From Saccharomonospora sp. CUA-673 (GTDB taxonomy: Bacteria > Actinomycetota > Actinomycetes > Mycobacteriales > Pseudonocardiaceae), in NCBI RefSeq assembly GCF_001942305.1, contig NZ_MKKE01000022.1:218256-282255 (forward strand): a stretch of DNA of 64,000 bases, read 5' to 3'. Of this stretch, positions 38,257 to 48,529 are shown piece by piece. Each line of letters begins with the position of its first letter. The first letter of the stretch is position 1. A program made the translations under genes and the position numbers. The notes under the pieces were generated by a model. The model saw only the letters and a program-made list of their open reading frames with translations, was not told where the DNA came from and did not search any database.

Positions 38257-39095
38257 TGGCGGTCGACACGGCGCCGGCCCCGGCCCCGGAACGCGCCACG
38301 CGCGGGCGCTTCCGCATCCCCCGGTTCCAACCGCAGTACCTCGTCGTCCCGCTTCTGCTGCTCGTGGTGTGGGAACTGTCCGTCGTGAGTGGACTGCTCG
38401 ACGCGCAGTCGGTGCCCGCACCACACACGGTCGCTCAGACCTGGTGGACGTGGGTGGCGGGCACCGCGGGCGCCGATCCGTACAGCGGGACGTGGCTGTC
38501 GTCGGTGTACGCGAGGTCGCAGCGGGTGCTGCTCGGCTTCCTGCTGTCCGCGATCCTCGGCACTGTCGTCGGCCTGTTGATCGGCTGGTCGCACTGGGCT
38601 CGCGTGGCGCTGCAGCCGGTCATCGACATCCTGCGGCCGATCCCGACGACGGCGTGGGTGCCGTTCGCCGTCGTGTTCTTCGGCATCCAGCCGACGGCGT
38701 CGATCTTCCTCATAGCACTGGGCTGTTTCCCGCCGATCGTGCTCAACGCGACGGCCGGTGCGCTCGGCACGCCGAAGTCGCTCGTGTCGGCGGCGCGCAT
38801 GCTGGGCACCGGTCCCCGCATGACGATGTGGCGCGTCGCCCTGCCGTCGGCGCTCCCGTCGATCCTCACCGGACTCCGCGTGGGCCTCGCGCTCGCCTGG
38901 GTGCTGGTGATCGTCTCGGAGATGGTGGCCGTGAAATCCGGGCTGGGCTTCAGCCTGTGGGACGCCTACTACTTCGGCCGGATGGACGTGATCGTCGTGG
39001 CGATGTTCACCGTCGGCTTCCTGGGTTACCTGTCCGACAAACTGCTGAGCCTCGCCGCTCGCCCCGTACTGAGGTGGTCCCCCGATGTCCGTTGA
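38256..39095 (+). CDS. ABC transporter permease (NitT/TauT type)
   Basis: 279 residues with six membrane helices. The EAA coupling loop appears as SAARMLGTGPRMTMWRVALPSALPSILTGLR. Forms the channel for the binding protein upstream and the ATPase downstream (11-nt overlap). Typical length and arrangement for SsuC/TauC-like subunits. Confidence 0.93.
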   Translation: MAVDTAPAPAPERATRGRFRIPRFQPQYLVVPLLLLVVWELSVVSGLLDAQSVPAPHTVAQTWWTWVAGTAGADPYSGTWLSSVYARSQRVLLGFLLSAILGTVVGLLIGWSHWARVALQPVIDILRPIPTTAWVPFAVVFFGIQPTASIFLIALGCFPPIVLNATAGALGTPKSLVSAARMLGTGPRMTMWRVALPSALPSILTGLRVGLALAWVLVIVSEMVAVKSGLGFSLWDAYYFGRMDVIVVAMFTVGFLGYLSDKLLSLAARPVLRWSPDVR

Positions 39096-39879
39096 CACCG
39101 ATCGCTCCGCCGCCCGCACCGAGACCGAACCGGCGCCGATGATCAGCGCCCACGACGTGGGCAAGGAGTTCCGTACGTCGCAGGGACCGTTCGTCGCACT
39201 CGACGGTCTCGACCTCGACATCGCGGCCGACGAGTTCATTACCGTGCTCGGCCCGTCGGGATGCGGAAAGTCGACATTGCTCAACATGGTCGCCGGATTC
39301 GACCACCCCACCCGTGGAACGCTCACCGTGGACGGTGCCCCGGTGACCGGCCCTTCGCCCGACAAGGGCGTCGTGTTCCAGGACTTCGCGCTGTTCCCGT
39401 GGCTGTCGGTGTACAAGAACATCGCCTACGGCCTGCGGGAGGCACGGGTCGGCGCGGCCGAGACCCGGCGCATCGTGGACGAGATGCTCGAGCTCGTCGG
39501 CCTCACCACCGTGGCGGGGCACTATCCACATCAGCTGTCCGGCGGCATGAAACAGCGCGTCTCGATCGCGCGGGTGCTGGCCATCGACCCGAAGATCCTG
39601 CTGATGGACGAGCCGTTCGGCGCCCTGGACGAACTGCGGAGGATGCAGCTGCAGGACGAACTGCTCCGCATCTGGCAGCTGCGCCGCAAGACCGCCGTGT
39701 TCATCACGCACTCGATCGACGAAGCCATCGTGCTCGGTGACCGCGTCGTGGTCATGAGCGCCGGGCCCGGACGGGTGGCGTCGGTCGTCGACGTCGACCT
39801 GGAACGGCCGCGGGACCGGACCTCGGACGAGTTCAACGCCGTGCGCCGGACGGTTTCGGACGTGCTGTGGGGCTCGTGA
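39085..39879 (+). CDS. ABC transporter ATPase (NitT/TauT type)
   Basis: 264 residues. Walker A GPSGCGKST, Q-loop VFQDFALFPWLSV, signature LSGGMKQR, Walker B ILLMDEPFGALD and H-loop ITHS are all present. Closely matches SsuB/TauB/NrtD-type ATPases. Completes the three-gene importer. The shared terminator at 39919-39953 follows. Confidence 0.94.
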   Translation: MSVDTDRSAARTETEPAPMISAHDVGKEFRTSQGPFVALDGLDLDIAADEFITVLGPSGCGKSTLLNMVAGFDHPTRGTLTVDGAPVTGPSPDKGVVFQDFALFPWLSVYKNIAYGLREARVGAAETRRIVDEMLELVGLTTVAGHYPHQLSGGMKQRVSIARVLAIDPKILLMDEPFGALDELRRMQLQDELLRIWQLRRKTAVFITHSIDEAIVLGDRVVVMSAGPGRVASVVDVDLERPRDRTSDEFNAVRRTVSDVLWGS

Positions 39880-39918
39880 CCGTGCCTGCCCGGAGGCCTG
39901 ACCCGTCTGCCTGACCCG

Positions 39919-39953
39919 CCCTCGCCGCCGTGCTTACGCCTCGGCGGCGAGGG
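39919..39953. terminator. Bidirectional terminator overlapping the flavin reductase 3' end
   Basis: Perfect 12-bp stem CCCTCGCCGCCG (39919-39930) with CGGCGGCGAGGG (39942-39953), 11-nt loop. It lies between the convergent ABC ATPase and flavin reductase; one arm encodes the last residues of the reductase and its stop lies in the loop. Confidence 0.7.
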
Positions 39954-40512
39954 TGCGGTAGGTACCGCGCAGGTGGATCAACGGCTCGTGGTCGGCGTGC
40001 TCGACCCGGTCGACCCGGCCCAGGTACAGATGGTGGGTACCGACGTCGTACGACCCGACGAGCGTGCATTCGAACGCCACGGCGGCCCCGGCGAGTACGG
40101 GCATCCCGTTTCCGCCCACGCCCCATTCGTCGTCGGTGAACGTGAATCGCGGCCTGGTGGGTGTTTCCCGGCCCGCGAACGTGTCGGCCACGGCGGACTG
40201 GTCGGCCGTCAGGACCGACACGTTGAACCCGCCGCGGCGGGCAAGGACCGCGTTGATGGGACTGCGCCGCTGAATGCACACGCCGAGCACCGGAGGCTCG
40301 TCGGACACCCTGCTGAAGGCGGAGACGGTCTGCCCGAACCGCTGGTCGCCGTCGGCGACCGTCACGATCGTCACCGGCGTCGCGGCCCTGCCGCAGGCCC
40401 GCACGAACGCGCGGGACAGCGAATTCCCGTCACCGCTGCGTGGGTCGACCATTCCGTTTCGCCCCATGATCATCGAGTCGGAACCATTGTGCGTGACCGT
40501 CGAGTTCGTCAT
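39934..40512 (-). CDS. Flavin reductase-like, FMN-binding split-barrel protein
   Basis: 192 residues; N-terminal ~20 residues are polar and M14, M16 or M20 are possible starts. Domain matches the flavin reductase component of two-component monooxygenases: PVTIVTVADGDQRFGQTVSAFSRVSDEPPVLGVCIQRRSP, FNVSVLTADQSAVADTFAG and GTHHLYLGRVDRVE. Would supply reduced FMN/FAD to a flavin monooxygenase such as the luciferase-like proteins at 53067 or 58240 (inference). Converges on the ABC ATPase. Confidence 0.88.
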   Translation of the reverse strand: MTNSTVTHNGSDSMIMGRNGMVDPRSGDGNSLSRAFVRACGRAATPVTIVTVADGDQRFGQTVSAFSRVSDEPPVLGVCIQRRSPINAVLARRGGFNVSVLTADQSAVADTFAGRETPTRPRFTFTDDEWGVGGNGMPVLAGAAVAFECTLVGSYDVGTHHLYLGRVDRVEHADHEPLIHLRGTYRTLAAEA

Positions 40513-40568
40513 GAATCCATGATTTCGGAATCACCGTGCATCGGGCAAACAGTCTTTTCGCGTGCAGT

Positions 40569-41548
40569 TCATCGATTTTCCCGATCGGTTCCGGCGGACA
40601 ACGTCACGACGACCTTTCCCATTTTGCCGGGCTCGCCGAATCGTGTGTGCGCGGCGGCGACGTCCTCGAACGGGAACACCGCGTCGACGAACGGCCGCAC
40701 CGCGCCCCGTGCCACCAGCGGCACGGCTTCCGCGGCCACCTCGGCGCACAGCTCGGCCCGCCGCGCGTCCGGCAGCGCACCGAGCTCGACGAGGACACCT
40801 CGGCGCCGAGCCGCATCAACGCGCCGACGTCCACGGTGCCCGGTCCGCCCGCCTGGGTGCCGACGACGACCAGGCGGCCCAGCGGGGCCAGCATCGCCAC
40901 GTTGGTCTCCAGCGCGGGGCCGCCCTGGTTGTCGAGCAGCACGTCGATGCCGTCGGGGCACAGCGCCCGCACCCGGGCCGCGAGATCGTCGGCCGTGTGG
41001 TCGACCACCCCGGCCAGCCCCAGGCCTGAGGCACACCGGTCGGCCGCGGCGCCGCGCGCCGTGCCGACCACGGTCGCGCCCCGGTGCCGGGCCACCTGCG
41101 CGGCGACCACGCCGATACCTCCGGCAACGCCGCGCACCAGCACGTGCTCGCCGGCCCGGAGGCGTCCTCTGTGGACGAGGTTCCACCACGACGTCGCCAG
41201 CGATTCGGGCAGGCTGGCCGCCTCCGCGTCGCCGAGCCCGTCCGGTAGCGGCATGCAGGCGCCGACGGGCACGGTCACGTACTCGGCGTACCCGCCGGAG
41301 CGCAGCAGCGCACCGACCCGCGTGCCCACCGGGAGGCCGTCGACGGCGCCGCCCACGACGTCGCCGACGCATTCGAGGCCGGGAACACCGGACGCGGGCG
41401 CCGGGACGATGCCGCGCCGTTGGAGCGCATCGATGTTGTTCACGCCGAAGGCACGTACACGCAGCAGAACCTCGCCGGGCCCCGGCTCGGGCCGCGGCAG
41501 CTCGGTGACGCGCAGGGTGTCCGAACCGTCGACGACGACCGCGCGCAT
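40569..41548 (-). CDS. Zinc-independent quinone oxidoreductase-like MDR (frame break near 40797)
   Basis: About 326 residues when joined. ATG 41548 shares one base with the hydrolase stop. GroES-like N-domain (RVRAFGVNNIDALQRRG) and Rossmann domain (VRGVAGGIGVVAAQVARHRGATVVGT). The first frame reaches ALMRLGAEV; the second continues LVELGALPDARRAELCAEVAAEAVPLVARGAV to VVTLSAG. Restoring one base near 40797 (GGTGTCC to GGTGGTCC on the coding strand) joins them. No zinc-ligand cysteines. NADPH-dependent reduction of an enone or quinone is the family expectation. Confidence 0.84.
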
Positions 41549-42351
41549 CACGCCTCGACCTCCGCCGGGAGCTCGGCGTGGAAGTCGCGCAGCAACGCGG
41601 CGAATCGGCCGGGCACGGTTTCGGGCGAGGAGATGTCGCCGTCGTCGAGCACCAGCTCGTGCGCCTGCGGGAAGGCGCCGACGATGCCGTGCCGCCGTGG
41701 GTACGCGCGCGGGTCTCCCGCCGACGCGACGCACAGCACCGGACCGGGATACCGGCCCCGGTGGTCCTCCGAGCGGTACGCGGCCACGGCGGCGTGACCG
41801 CGGTCGGCGTCGGCATGGCCGAGCACATCGCGCACGTACCGGCCGATGACCTGCTCGTCCCCGTCGTTCATGAACCCGGACCGTCGCTGCCACAGCTGCG
41901 CGAGATGCGAACCGTCGGGCTCGGTGGGCACGACGTTGAACGGCGCCGCCGACCTGCGGCGTTCGCGCTCGGCCTCGTCGATGTACGGCGTCGACGACAG
42001 CACCAGCGACCGCACGCGATCCGGGGCAGTTGCCGCGAGGTGATAGGCGACGAGGCCACCGAAATGGTGTCCGGCCAGGTGGAACCGGTCGACGCCGAGG
42101 GCGTCCAGCAGTCCCGTGACCGACGCGGCCGCCTCCTCGATCGTGTTCTCCGGGCCGGACGCGCCGTAGCCCAGCAGATCCGGCGCGATGGTGCGGTATC
42201 CGTCGAGGCGGGTCATGGTGGCGGCGAACTCGTCCCACGAGCGCGGCGTCTGGTGCAGCAACACCAACGCGGGCCCCTCACCGCGCGTCACATGGTGCAC
42301 CCGTCCCACCGGAGTCGTCACGTATCCCGGGGTGAATTCTTCGCCGATCAC
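41548..42351 (-). CDS. Alpha/beta hydrolase with a GHHFGG nucleophile elbow
   Basis: 267 residues from GTG 42351, preceded by GCGGAGGC; the frame extends to 42405 without such a site. Alpha/beta-hydrolase fold: oxyanion region LLHQTPRSWDEF, elbow LAGHHFGGLVAYHLA, C-terminal ELVLDDGDISSPETVPG. The nucleophile position (GHxxGG) holds His instead of the usual Ser, Asp or Cys, so standard hydrolase chemistry is uncertain. Operon with the quinone oxidoreductase (1-nt overlap). Confidence 0.82.
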   Translation of the reverse strand: MIGEEFTPGYVTTPVGRVHHVTRGEGPALVLLHQTPRSWDEFAATMTRLDGYRTIAPDLLGYGASGPENTIEEAAASVTGLLDALGVDRFHLAGHHFGGLVAYHLAATAPDRVRSLVLSSTPYIDEAERERRRSAAPFNVVPTEPDGSHLAQLWQRRSGFMNDGDEQVIGRYVRDVLGHADADRGHAAVAAYRSEDHRGRYPGPVLCVASAGDPRAYPRRHGIVGAFPQAHELVLDDGDISSPETVPGRFAALLRDFHAELPAEVEA

Positions 42352-42499
42352 AGAGCCTCCGCAGTGTGTTTCAGCCAGTGTCGAATCAAACACCGGGTCA
42401 ACCATGCAAAGCAGAACGGCCTCATCTGCCGAGGAGATGCCGGACCGTTCACCCCGGCAGATGCATTCGTTCCCTTTTCCTGATTAACATCGGCATGAC

Positions 42500-42528
42500 C
42501 CATCCGAAAAAACGTCGTGCTCGGATGG
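42500..42528. promoter_or_regulatory. Inverted repeat overlapping the ribosome site of the hydroxyacid dehydrogenase
   Basis: CCATCCGA (42500-42507) pairs with TCGGATGG (42521-42528), 13-nt spacer, ending just before AGGCATG. As RNA it could hide the Shine-Dalgarno sequence; as DNA it could be an operator. Confidence 0.45.
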
Positions 42529-42532
42529 AGGC

Positions 42533-43545
42533 ATGTTCCCGCCGAGAGTTCTGAGCACGACGCCCCGCGAGGTCCTCGACGCCGTGTACCGCGCCGGCGA
42601 GCTGCCCGAGCACGAGCTGCGATTCCTCGACGCCCACTCGGTGGACGAGCTCCGCGCCCGGATCGGCGAGGCGGACCTGCTGCTCGCCGACTGGACGGGA
42701 CGGCTCGAACTCGACCGCGCGACGCTGGAACGCGCGACCCGCTGCCGGCTCGTCGTGCAGCCCACGGCCGGGTACGACTCGATCGACGTCACCGCCGCAC
42801 GCGAACTCGGGATTCCCGTCGTCAACACGCCCGGCGCAAACACCCGCGGCGTCGCCGAGTGGACGCTCATGGCGATGCTGATGCTCGCCAAGAACGCACT
42901 GATCAACCACGAACGCACGCGCCGCGGCGAATGGTGGATGATCCACGCGCCGACGAAGGCATCCACGACCTCGCGAGCCGCACGGTCGGCATCGTCGGCA
43001 TGGGACGGACCGGGCTCGCCGTCGCGCGCAGGCTGGCGGCCTTCGGCGTCGAACGGATCCTCTACCGGCATCGGCGGCCCGTCGCCGACGCCGACGCCGC
43101 GGGGCTGCCCGTGGAGCAGGTGTCCGATATGGACGAACTGTGCGCACGCAGCGACGTGCTCAGCCTGCACGTACCGCTCACCCCCGAAACGCGGCACCTC
43201 GTCGACCGGCGCCGGCTCGGCCTCCTCGGGCCGGACGGGGTTCTCGTCAACGGCGCGCGCGGTGCAGTCGTCGACGAGGACGCCCTGCACACGGCGTTGC
43301 GGCGCAAGGAGATCAGGGCCGCGGCGTTGGACGTGTTCGGCGACGAACCGCTCAGCGGGCCGCACCGGTGGTCCGAACTGGACAACGTTTTCCTGTCGCC
43401 GCACCTCGCGGGGTCGTCCCTCGAATCCCGGGAGGCCATGCTGACCGGGGCGCTCGGCTCCCTTGCGACCGCACTGCGCGGCGAACTGCCCGCCGACGTC
43501 GTCAACGACGTACCCACCCTGCGGGCCCCGGTCCCGTCCCCCTGA
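42533..43545 (+). CDS. D-2-hydroxyacid dehydrogenase (frame break near 42952)
   Basis: About 337 residues when joined. First frame (ATG 42533, site ATGGAGG) covers the catalytic domain to GEWWMIHAP. The second continues DEGIHDLASRTVGIVGMGRTGLAVARRLA with Arg (VNGARGAVVDEDAL), Glu (FGDEPLSGPH) and His (LSPHLAGSS). Restoring one G near 42952 (CCGACG to CCGGACG) joins them. Acts on a D-2-hydroxyacid/2-oxoacid with NAD(P). Divergent from the hydrolase-oxidoreductase pair. Confidence 0.86.
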
Positions 43546-43548
43546 CCA

Positions 43549-43630
43549 CGAATCGCCAACACAGCGACGCGAGATGCTGACACGGCGACGCAGAACGCTG
43601 ACACGGCGACGTGGGGTGCTGACACGGCGA
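43549..43630 (+). repeat. 21-bp repeat array D (four units)
   Basis: Begins 4 nt after the dehydrogenase stop with CGAATCGCCAACACAG, then three GCTGACACGG units. Runs directly into the terminator at 43629. Confidence 0.88.
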
Positions 43631-43663
43631 GGCCGCCCCGGTGCTCGGCACCGGGGCGGCCTC
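43629..43663. terminator. Very strong bidirectional terminator
   Basis: Perfect 15-bp stem GAGGCCGCCCCGGTG (43629-43643) with its complement at 43649-43663, loop CTCGG. Serves the convergent dehydrogenase and fadB genes. Confidence 0.85.
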
Positions 43664-43689
43664 GTTGCGATCACGGGTGGTTCAGGCGA

Positions 43690-45860
43690 TCACTCGTAGA
43701 TCTCGCCCTTCTCGGCCTTCTCCACCAACGAGGCCGGCGGTTCGAAGTGGTCGCCGTAGCGCGCGGCGAGTTCCCTCGACCGCGCCACGAAGCCCTTCAG
43801 CCCGCCCGGGTAACCGTTGATGTACTGGATCACGCCACCGGTCCACGGCGGGAAGCCGATGCCCATGATCGAGCCGATGTTGGCGTCCTCCACGGTGTTG
43901 AGCACGCCCTCGTCGAAGCACTTCACGGTTTCGAGGGCCTCGGCGAAGAGCATGCGCTCCTTGAGGTCGGTGAACGGCACCTCGCCGCTGCCCGCGTTGA
44001 ACGCCTCGCGCAGGCCCGGCCACAGCTGGGTGCGCTTGCCCTCGTCGTCGTACTCGTAGAACCCGGCGCCCGACGAACGGCCCTTGCGGTCGTACTCGTC
44101 GATCATCCGGTCGATGACGGCCTCCGACGGGTGCGGCTGCCACGTGCGCCCGCGGCCTCGACGGCCTCCCTGGTCTCCAGGCGGATCTTGCGCGGCAGCG
44201 TGAGCGTGAGCTCGTCCATCAGCTGCAGCGGCGGGGCCGGGTATCCGGCCTGCGATCCGGCCTGCTCGATGCTGGCGGGCTCGACACCCTCGCCGAGCGC
44301 GGCGACGGCCTCGTTGATGAACGTGCCGATGACGCGCGAGGTGAAGAAGCCGCGGCTGTCGTTCACGACGATCGGCGTCTTCTTGATCTGCAGCGTGTAG
44401 TCGAAGACCTTCGCCAGCGTCGCGTCGGAGGTCTTCTCGCCGCGGATGATCTCCACGAGCGGCATCTTGTCCACCGGCGAGAAGAAGTGGATGCCGATGA
44501 AGTCCTCCTGCCGCTGCACGCCCTCGGCCAGGCCGGTGATGGGCAGCGTGGAGGTGTTGGAGCCGAGCACCGCGTCCGGGTTGACGACGTCCTCGATCTC
44601 CTGGAACACCTTGTGCTTGAGCTCGGTGCTCTCGAAGACGGCCTCGATGACGAAGTCGACGCCCTTGAGGTCGGCCGGATCGGCGGTCGGCGTGATCCGA
44701 CCGAGCAGCTCGTCGGAGCGCTCCTGCGTGGTCTTGCCCCGCTTGAGCGCCTTCTCCTCGAGCTTGGCGGCGTAGCCCTTGCCCTTCTCGGCGTTCTCCT
44801 GGGACACGTCCTTGAGCACGACGTCGATGCCGGCCTTGGCCGACACGTACGCGATGGCCGCGCCCATCATGCCGGCGCCGAGCACGCCGACCTTCTTCGC
44901 CTGGAACTGCTCGTGGCCGTCCGGCCGCGAACCACCTGCGTTGATGGCCTGGAGGTCGAAGAAGAACGCCTTCGTCATGTTCTTCGCGACCTGGCCGGTG
45001 ACGAGGCTGACGAAGTAGCGGGTCTCGATCAGGGCCGCGGTGTCGACGTCGACCTGGGCCCCCTCGACGGCGGCGGCCAGGATCGCCCGCGGTGCCGGCA
45101 TGGGCGCGCCCTTGAGCTGCTTGCGCAGGTTCGCGGGGAACGCGGGCAGGTTCGCAGCGAACGACGGGTTCGACGGCGAGCCGCCGGGGATCTTGAAGCC
45201 CTTCTGGTCCCACGGCTGCACGCCGCCCTCGGGGTTGTCCTTGATCCACGCCTTCGCCGCGGGCACCAGTTCGTCCACAGAGGACACGAGCTCGTGCACG
45301 AGGCCGAGTTCGAGCGCCTTGGCCGGCTTGTGCCGCTGGCCCTGAACGAGCACGTCCATGATCGCGCTCTGGATGCCGAGCAACCGGACGGTGCGGACGA
45401 TGCCGCCGCCACCGGGCAGCAGGCCGAGCGTCACCTCGGGCAGGCCGATCACGGTGCCCTTGACGTCGGCGACGATGCGGCGGTGGCAGGCCAGTGCGAT
45501 CTCGAGGCCGCCGCCCAGCGCCGCGCCGTTGACGGCCGCGACGACGGGCTTGCCGAACGTCTCGAGCCGGCGCAGCTGCCGCTTGAGCTCGTTGCCCGAG
45601 GCGGTGACCTGCTCGGCGTCCTCGGGGGTCGCCTTGATCAGGTCGTTCAGGTCTCCGCCCGCGAAGAACGTCTTCTTCGCCGACGTGAGCACGACACCGG
45701 TGATGGAGTCCTTCTCCGCCTCCAGCCGGTCGACGATGATGCCCATCGACTCGCGGTAGTCGGCGTTCATCGTGTTGGCGGACTGCTTCGGGTCGTCCAT
45801 CGTCAGCGTGACGATGCCGTCGGAGTCCTGCTCCCAGCGAATGGTCTTGGCTTCAGTCAT
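43690..45860 (-). CDS. fadB: FadB: enoyl-CoA hydratase / 3-hydroxyacyl-CoA dehydrogenase fusion (frame break near 44147)
   Basis: About 723 residues when joined, matching the length of mycobacterial FadB. N-terminal crotonase domain (AAVNGAALGGGLEIALACHRR, GLPEVTLGLLPGGGG), NAD-binding domain VGVLGAGMMGAAIAYVSAKAG, catalytic His in FIGIHFFSPVDKMPLVEI, then the C-terminal dehydrogenase domain. The first frame stops after REAVEAAG. The second begins TWQPHPSEAVIDRMIDEYDRKG and ends EKAEKGEIYE. Restoring one G near 44147 (GGGCGCAC to GGGCGGCAC, coding strand) joins them. Alpha subunit of the trifunctional beta-oxidation complex with FadA, 15 nt upstream. Confidence 0.9.
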
Positions 45861-45875
45861 TGTTGTCGCTCGCCC

Positions 45876-47087
<1,212 letters not shown>

Positions 47088-47171
47088 ACCAACGGTCCTT
47101 CCTCGCGGCTGGCGGCAGAACCCCGCAGCCGACATGGTCGACAGTGTCCATGAAGGGTGCTAATCGCTACT

Positions 47172-47202
47172 AACATAATCCGCCGAAACCGCACGTTGTC
47201 AA
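47172..47202 (-). promoter_or_regulatory. Sigma-70-like promoter for fadA-fadB
   Basis: On the minus strand: TTGACA -35 (47202-47197) and TTATGT/TATGTT -10 (about 47178-47172) with 18-19 nt spacing, ~85 nt before the fadA start. Confidence 0.6.
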
Positions 47203-47214
47203 CCAGTTGCCAAC
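47195..47214. promoter_or_regulatory. Operator candidate GTTGnCAAC x2 for the tandem TetR regulator
   Basis: GTTGTCAACCAGTTGCCAAC: two copies of the 9-bp palindrome GTTGnCAAC, centred 11 bp apart, together a near-palindrome. It covers the -35 box of fadA and is 30 nt before the regulator's ATG, a classic layout for repression of both genes. Confidence 0.6.
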
Positions 47215-47244
47215 CGAAGAGTCGGCGCTAAAGTTGTCTCACCT

Positions 47245-48435
47245 ATGGCACCGACACCACGGGGCAGTAAACGCCCACGCGACCGCAAGACGCAGCTGGC
47301 CGCCGTCGCGGCCGAGCTGCTGCGTGCACGCGGCTATCACGGTGTCGGCATCAACGACATCGCCGCGGCCGCCGGCATCACCGGGCCGGCGCTGTACCGG
47401 CATTTCAAGGACAAGCAGGCGATCCTCGCGCACGTGCTGAGCGCGGGCGTCGCCGAGCTCGAGGCCGCCACCGACGCGGCACTGACCTCCGCACAGGACC
47501 CGACCCCGGAGCAGGTGCGCCTGCTGCTGGGCGAACTCGCCGCCAAGTCCGTCGAACGCCGCGACGTCGCCGCGCTGTGGCGCTGGGAGGGTCGGCATCT
47601 CGACGCCGACACCCAGCGCGACCTGCGGGAACGGTCCACAGCGATCCTGTCGGCCTGGACGAAGGTCCTGCTGCGGGTGCGCCCGGAGCTCTCGCCCGAG
47701 GACGCCGAACTGCTGTGCTGGGCGTGCCTGTCGGTGTTCGGCAGCGTGTCCGTGCACCGCACGAGCGTGCCGAAACGCCGCTTCGAGCAACTGCTGGTCG
47801 ACATCGCCCTGCGCGTGCTGCACGCCGAACTGCCGACCGGGCCGGCGACCGACGCCGAACCGGAGGGCAACGGCGTTCCACTGGCCCCGCCGGCGCGCCG
47901 CGAGCAGATCCTCACCGCCGCCACCGAACTGTTCCGGGCCCACGGGTTCACCGCGGTGAGCATGGACGACATCGGGCGGGCCGCCGGGATCGCCGGGCCC
48001 AGCGTGTACCGGCACTTCCCCAGCAAGGCGAATCTGCTGGCCGCGATCGGACGCCGGGCGGGCGAGCGCCTGACCCGCGGCGCCGAGGACGCCCTGCGCG
48101 CCGACGGCGAGTGGCCCGCGCTGCACCGGCTCGCCGAGTCGTACGCGGCGACCCTCACCGGGCCGGGCGAGCTGCTCGTGTCGTTCTCGGCCGACCGCGT
48201 GCACATCGACGAACGCGACCGGCCGGAGCTGCTGCGAATCCAACGCGACTACGTCGCCCGCTGGGTGCAGCTGCTCGACGCCGCCCGTCCGGAGCTGGAC
48301 ACCAAGGAGGCCCGCATCACCGTGCACGCGGCGCTGACCGTGGCCAACGACCTCACCCGCACCCGCCGCGTCAACCGCAGGCCGAACCTGACCGCCGAGC
48401 TGACCAGCCTGATGGCCGCCGTCCTCGGCCGGTGA
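47245..48435 (+). CDS. Tandem TetR-type regulator (two TetR_N domains in one chain)
   Basis: 396 residues, twice the usual TetR length. First DNA-binding domain about 15-60 (VAAELLRARGYHGVGINDIAAAAGITGPALYRHFKDKQAIL) and second about 212-258 (TELFRAHGFTAVSMDDIGRAAGIAGPSVYRHFPSKANLL), each followed by its own helical ligand domain. The two halves are clearly homologous. It may act as a single-chain pseudodimer on the double GTTGnCAAC site in front of it, controlling fadA-fadB. The ligand is probably an acyl-CoA (inference from context). Confidence 0.9.
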   Translation: MAPTPRGSKRPRDRKTQLAAVAAELLRARGYHGVGINDIAAAAGITGPALYRHFKDKQAILAHVLSAGVAELEAATDAALTSAQDPTPEQVRLLLGELAAKSVERRDVAALWRWEGRHLDADTQRDLRERSTAILSAWTKVLLRVRPELSPEDAELLCWACLSVFGSVSVHRTSVPKRRFEQLLVDIALRVLHAELPTGPATDAEPEGNGVPLAPPARREQILTAATELFRAHGFTAVSMDDIGRAAGIAGPSVYRHFPSKANLLAAIGRRAGERLTRGAEDALRADGEWPALHRLAESYAATLTGPGELLVSFSADRVHIDERDRPELLRIQRDYVARWVQLLDAARPELDTKEARITVHAALTVANDLTRTRRVNRRPNLTAELTSLMAAVLGR

Positions 48436-48494
48436 GCCGCCGGGCACGGTCGAATCACCGGGACCCTACTGGCGAGTCGGCAGTGTTCGGGTTA

Positions 48495-48512
48495 ACCTAC
48501 TCGCGAGTAGGT
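48495..48512. promoter_or_regulatory. Palindromic operator before the acyl-CoA dehydrogenase pair
   Basis: Perfect 18-bp palindrome ACCTACTCGCGAGTAGGT, 17 nt before the GTG start at 48530. Shares the TACT-N4-AGTA core with the P450 site at 3807-3820. Confidence 0.65.
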
Positions 48513-48529
48513 AACCGAAGGGGACAACT

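Noticed and set aside
37222..39879. Taurine or alkanesulfonate importer (tauABC/ssuABC)
   Set aside because: The ABC genes fit the broad NitT/TauT family, but no sulfonate monooxygenase is adjacent and the binding protein's ligand cannot be read.
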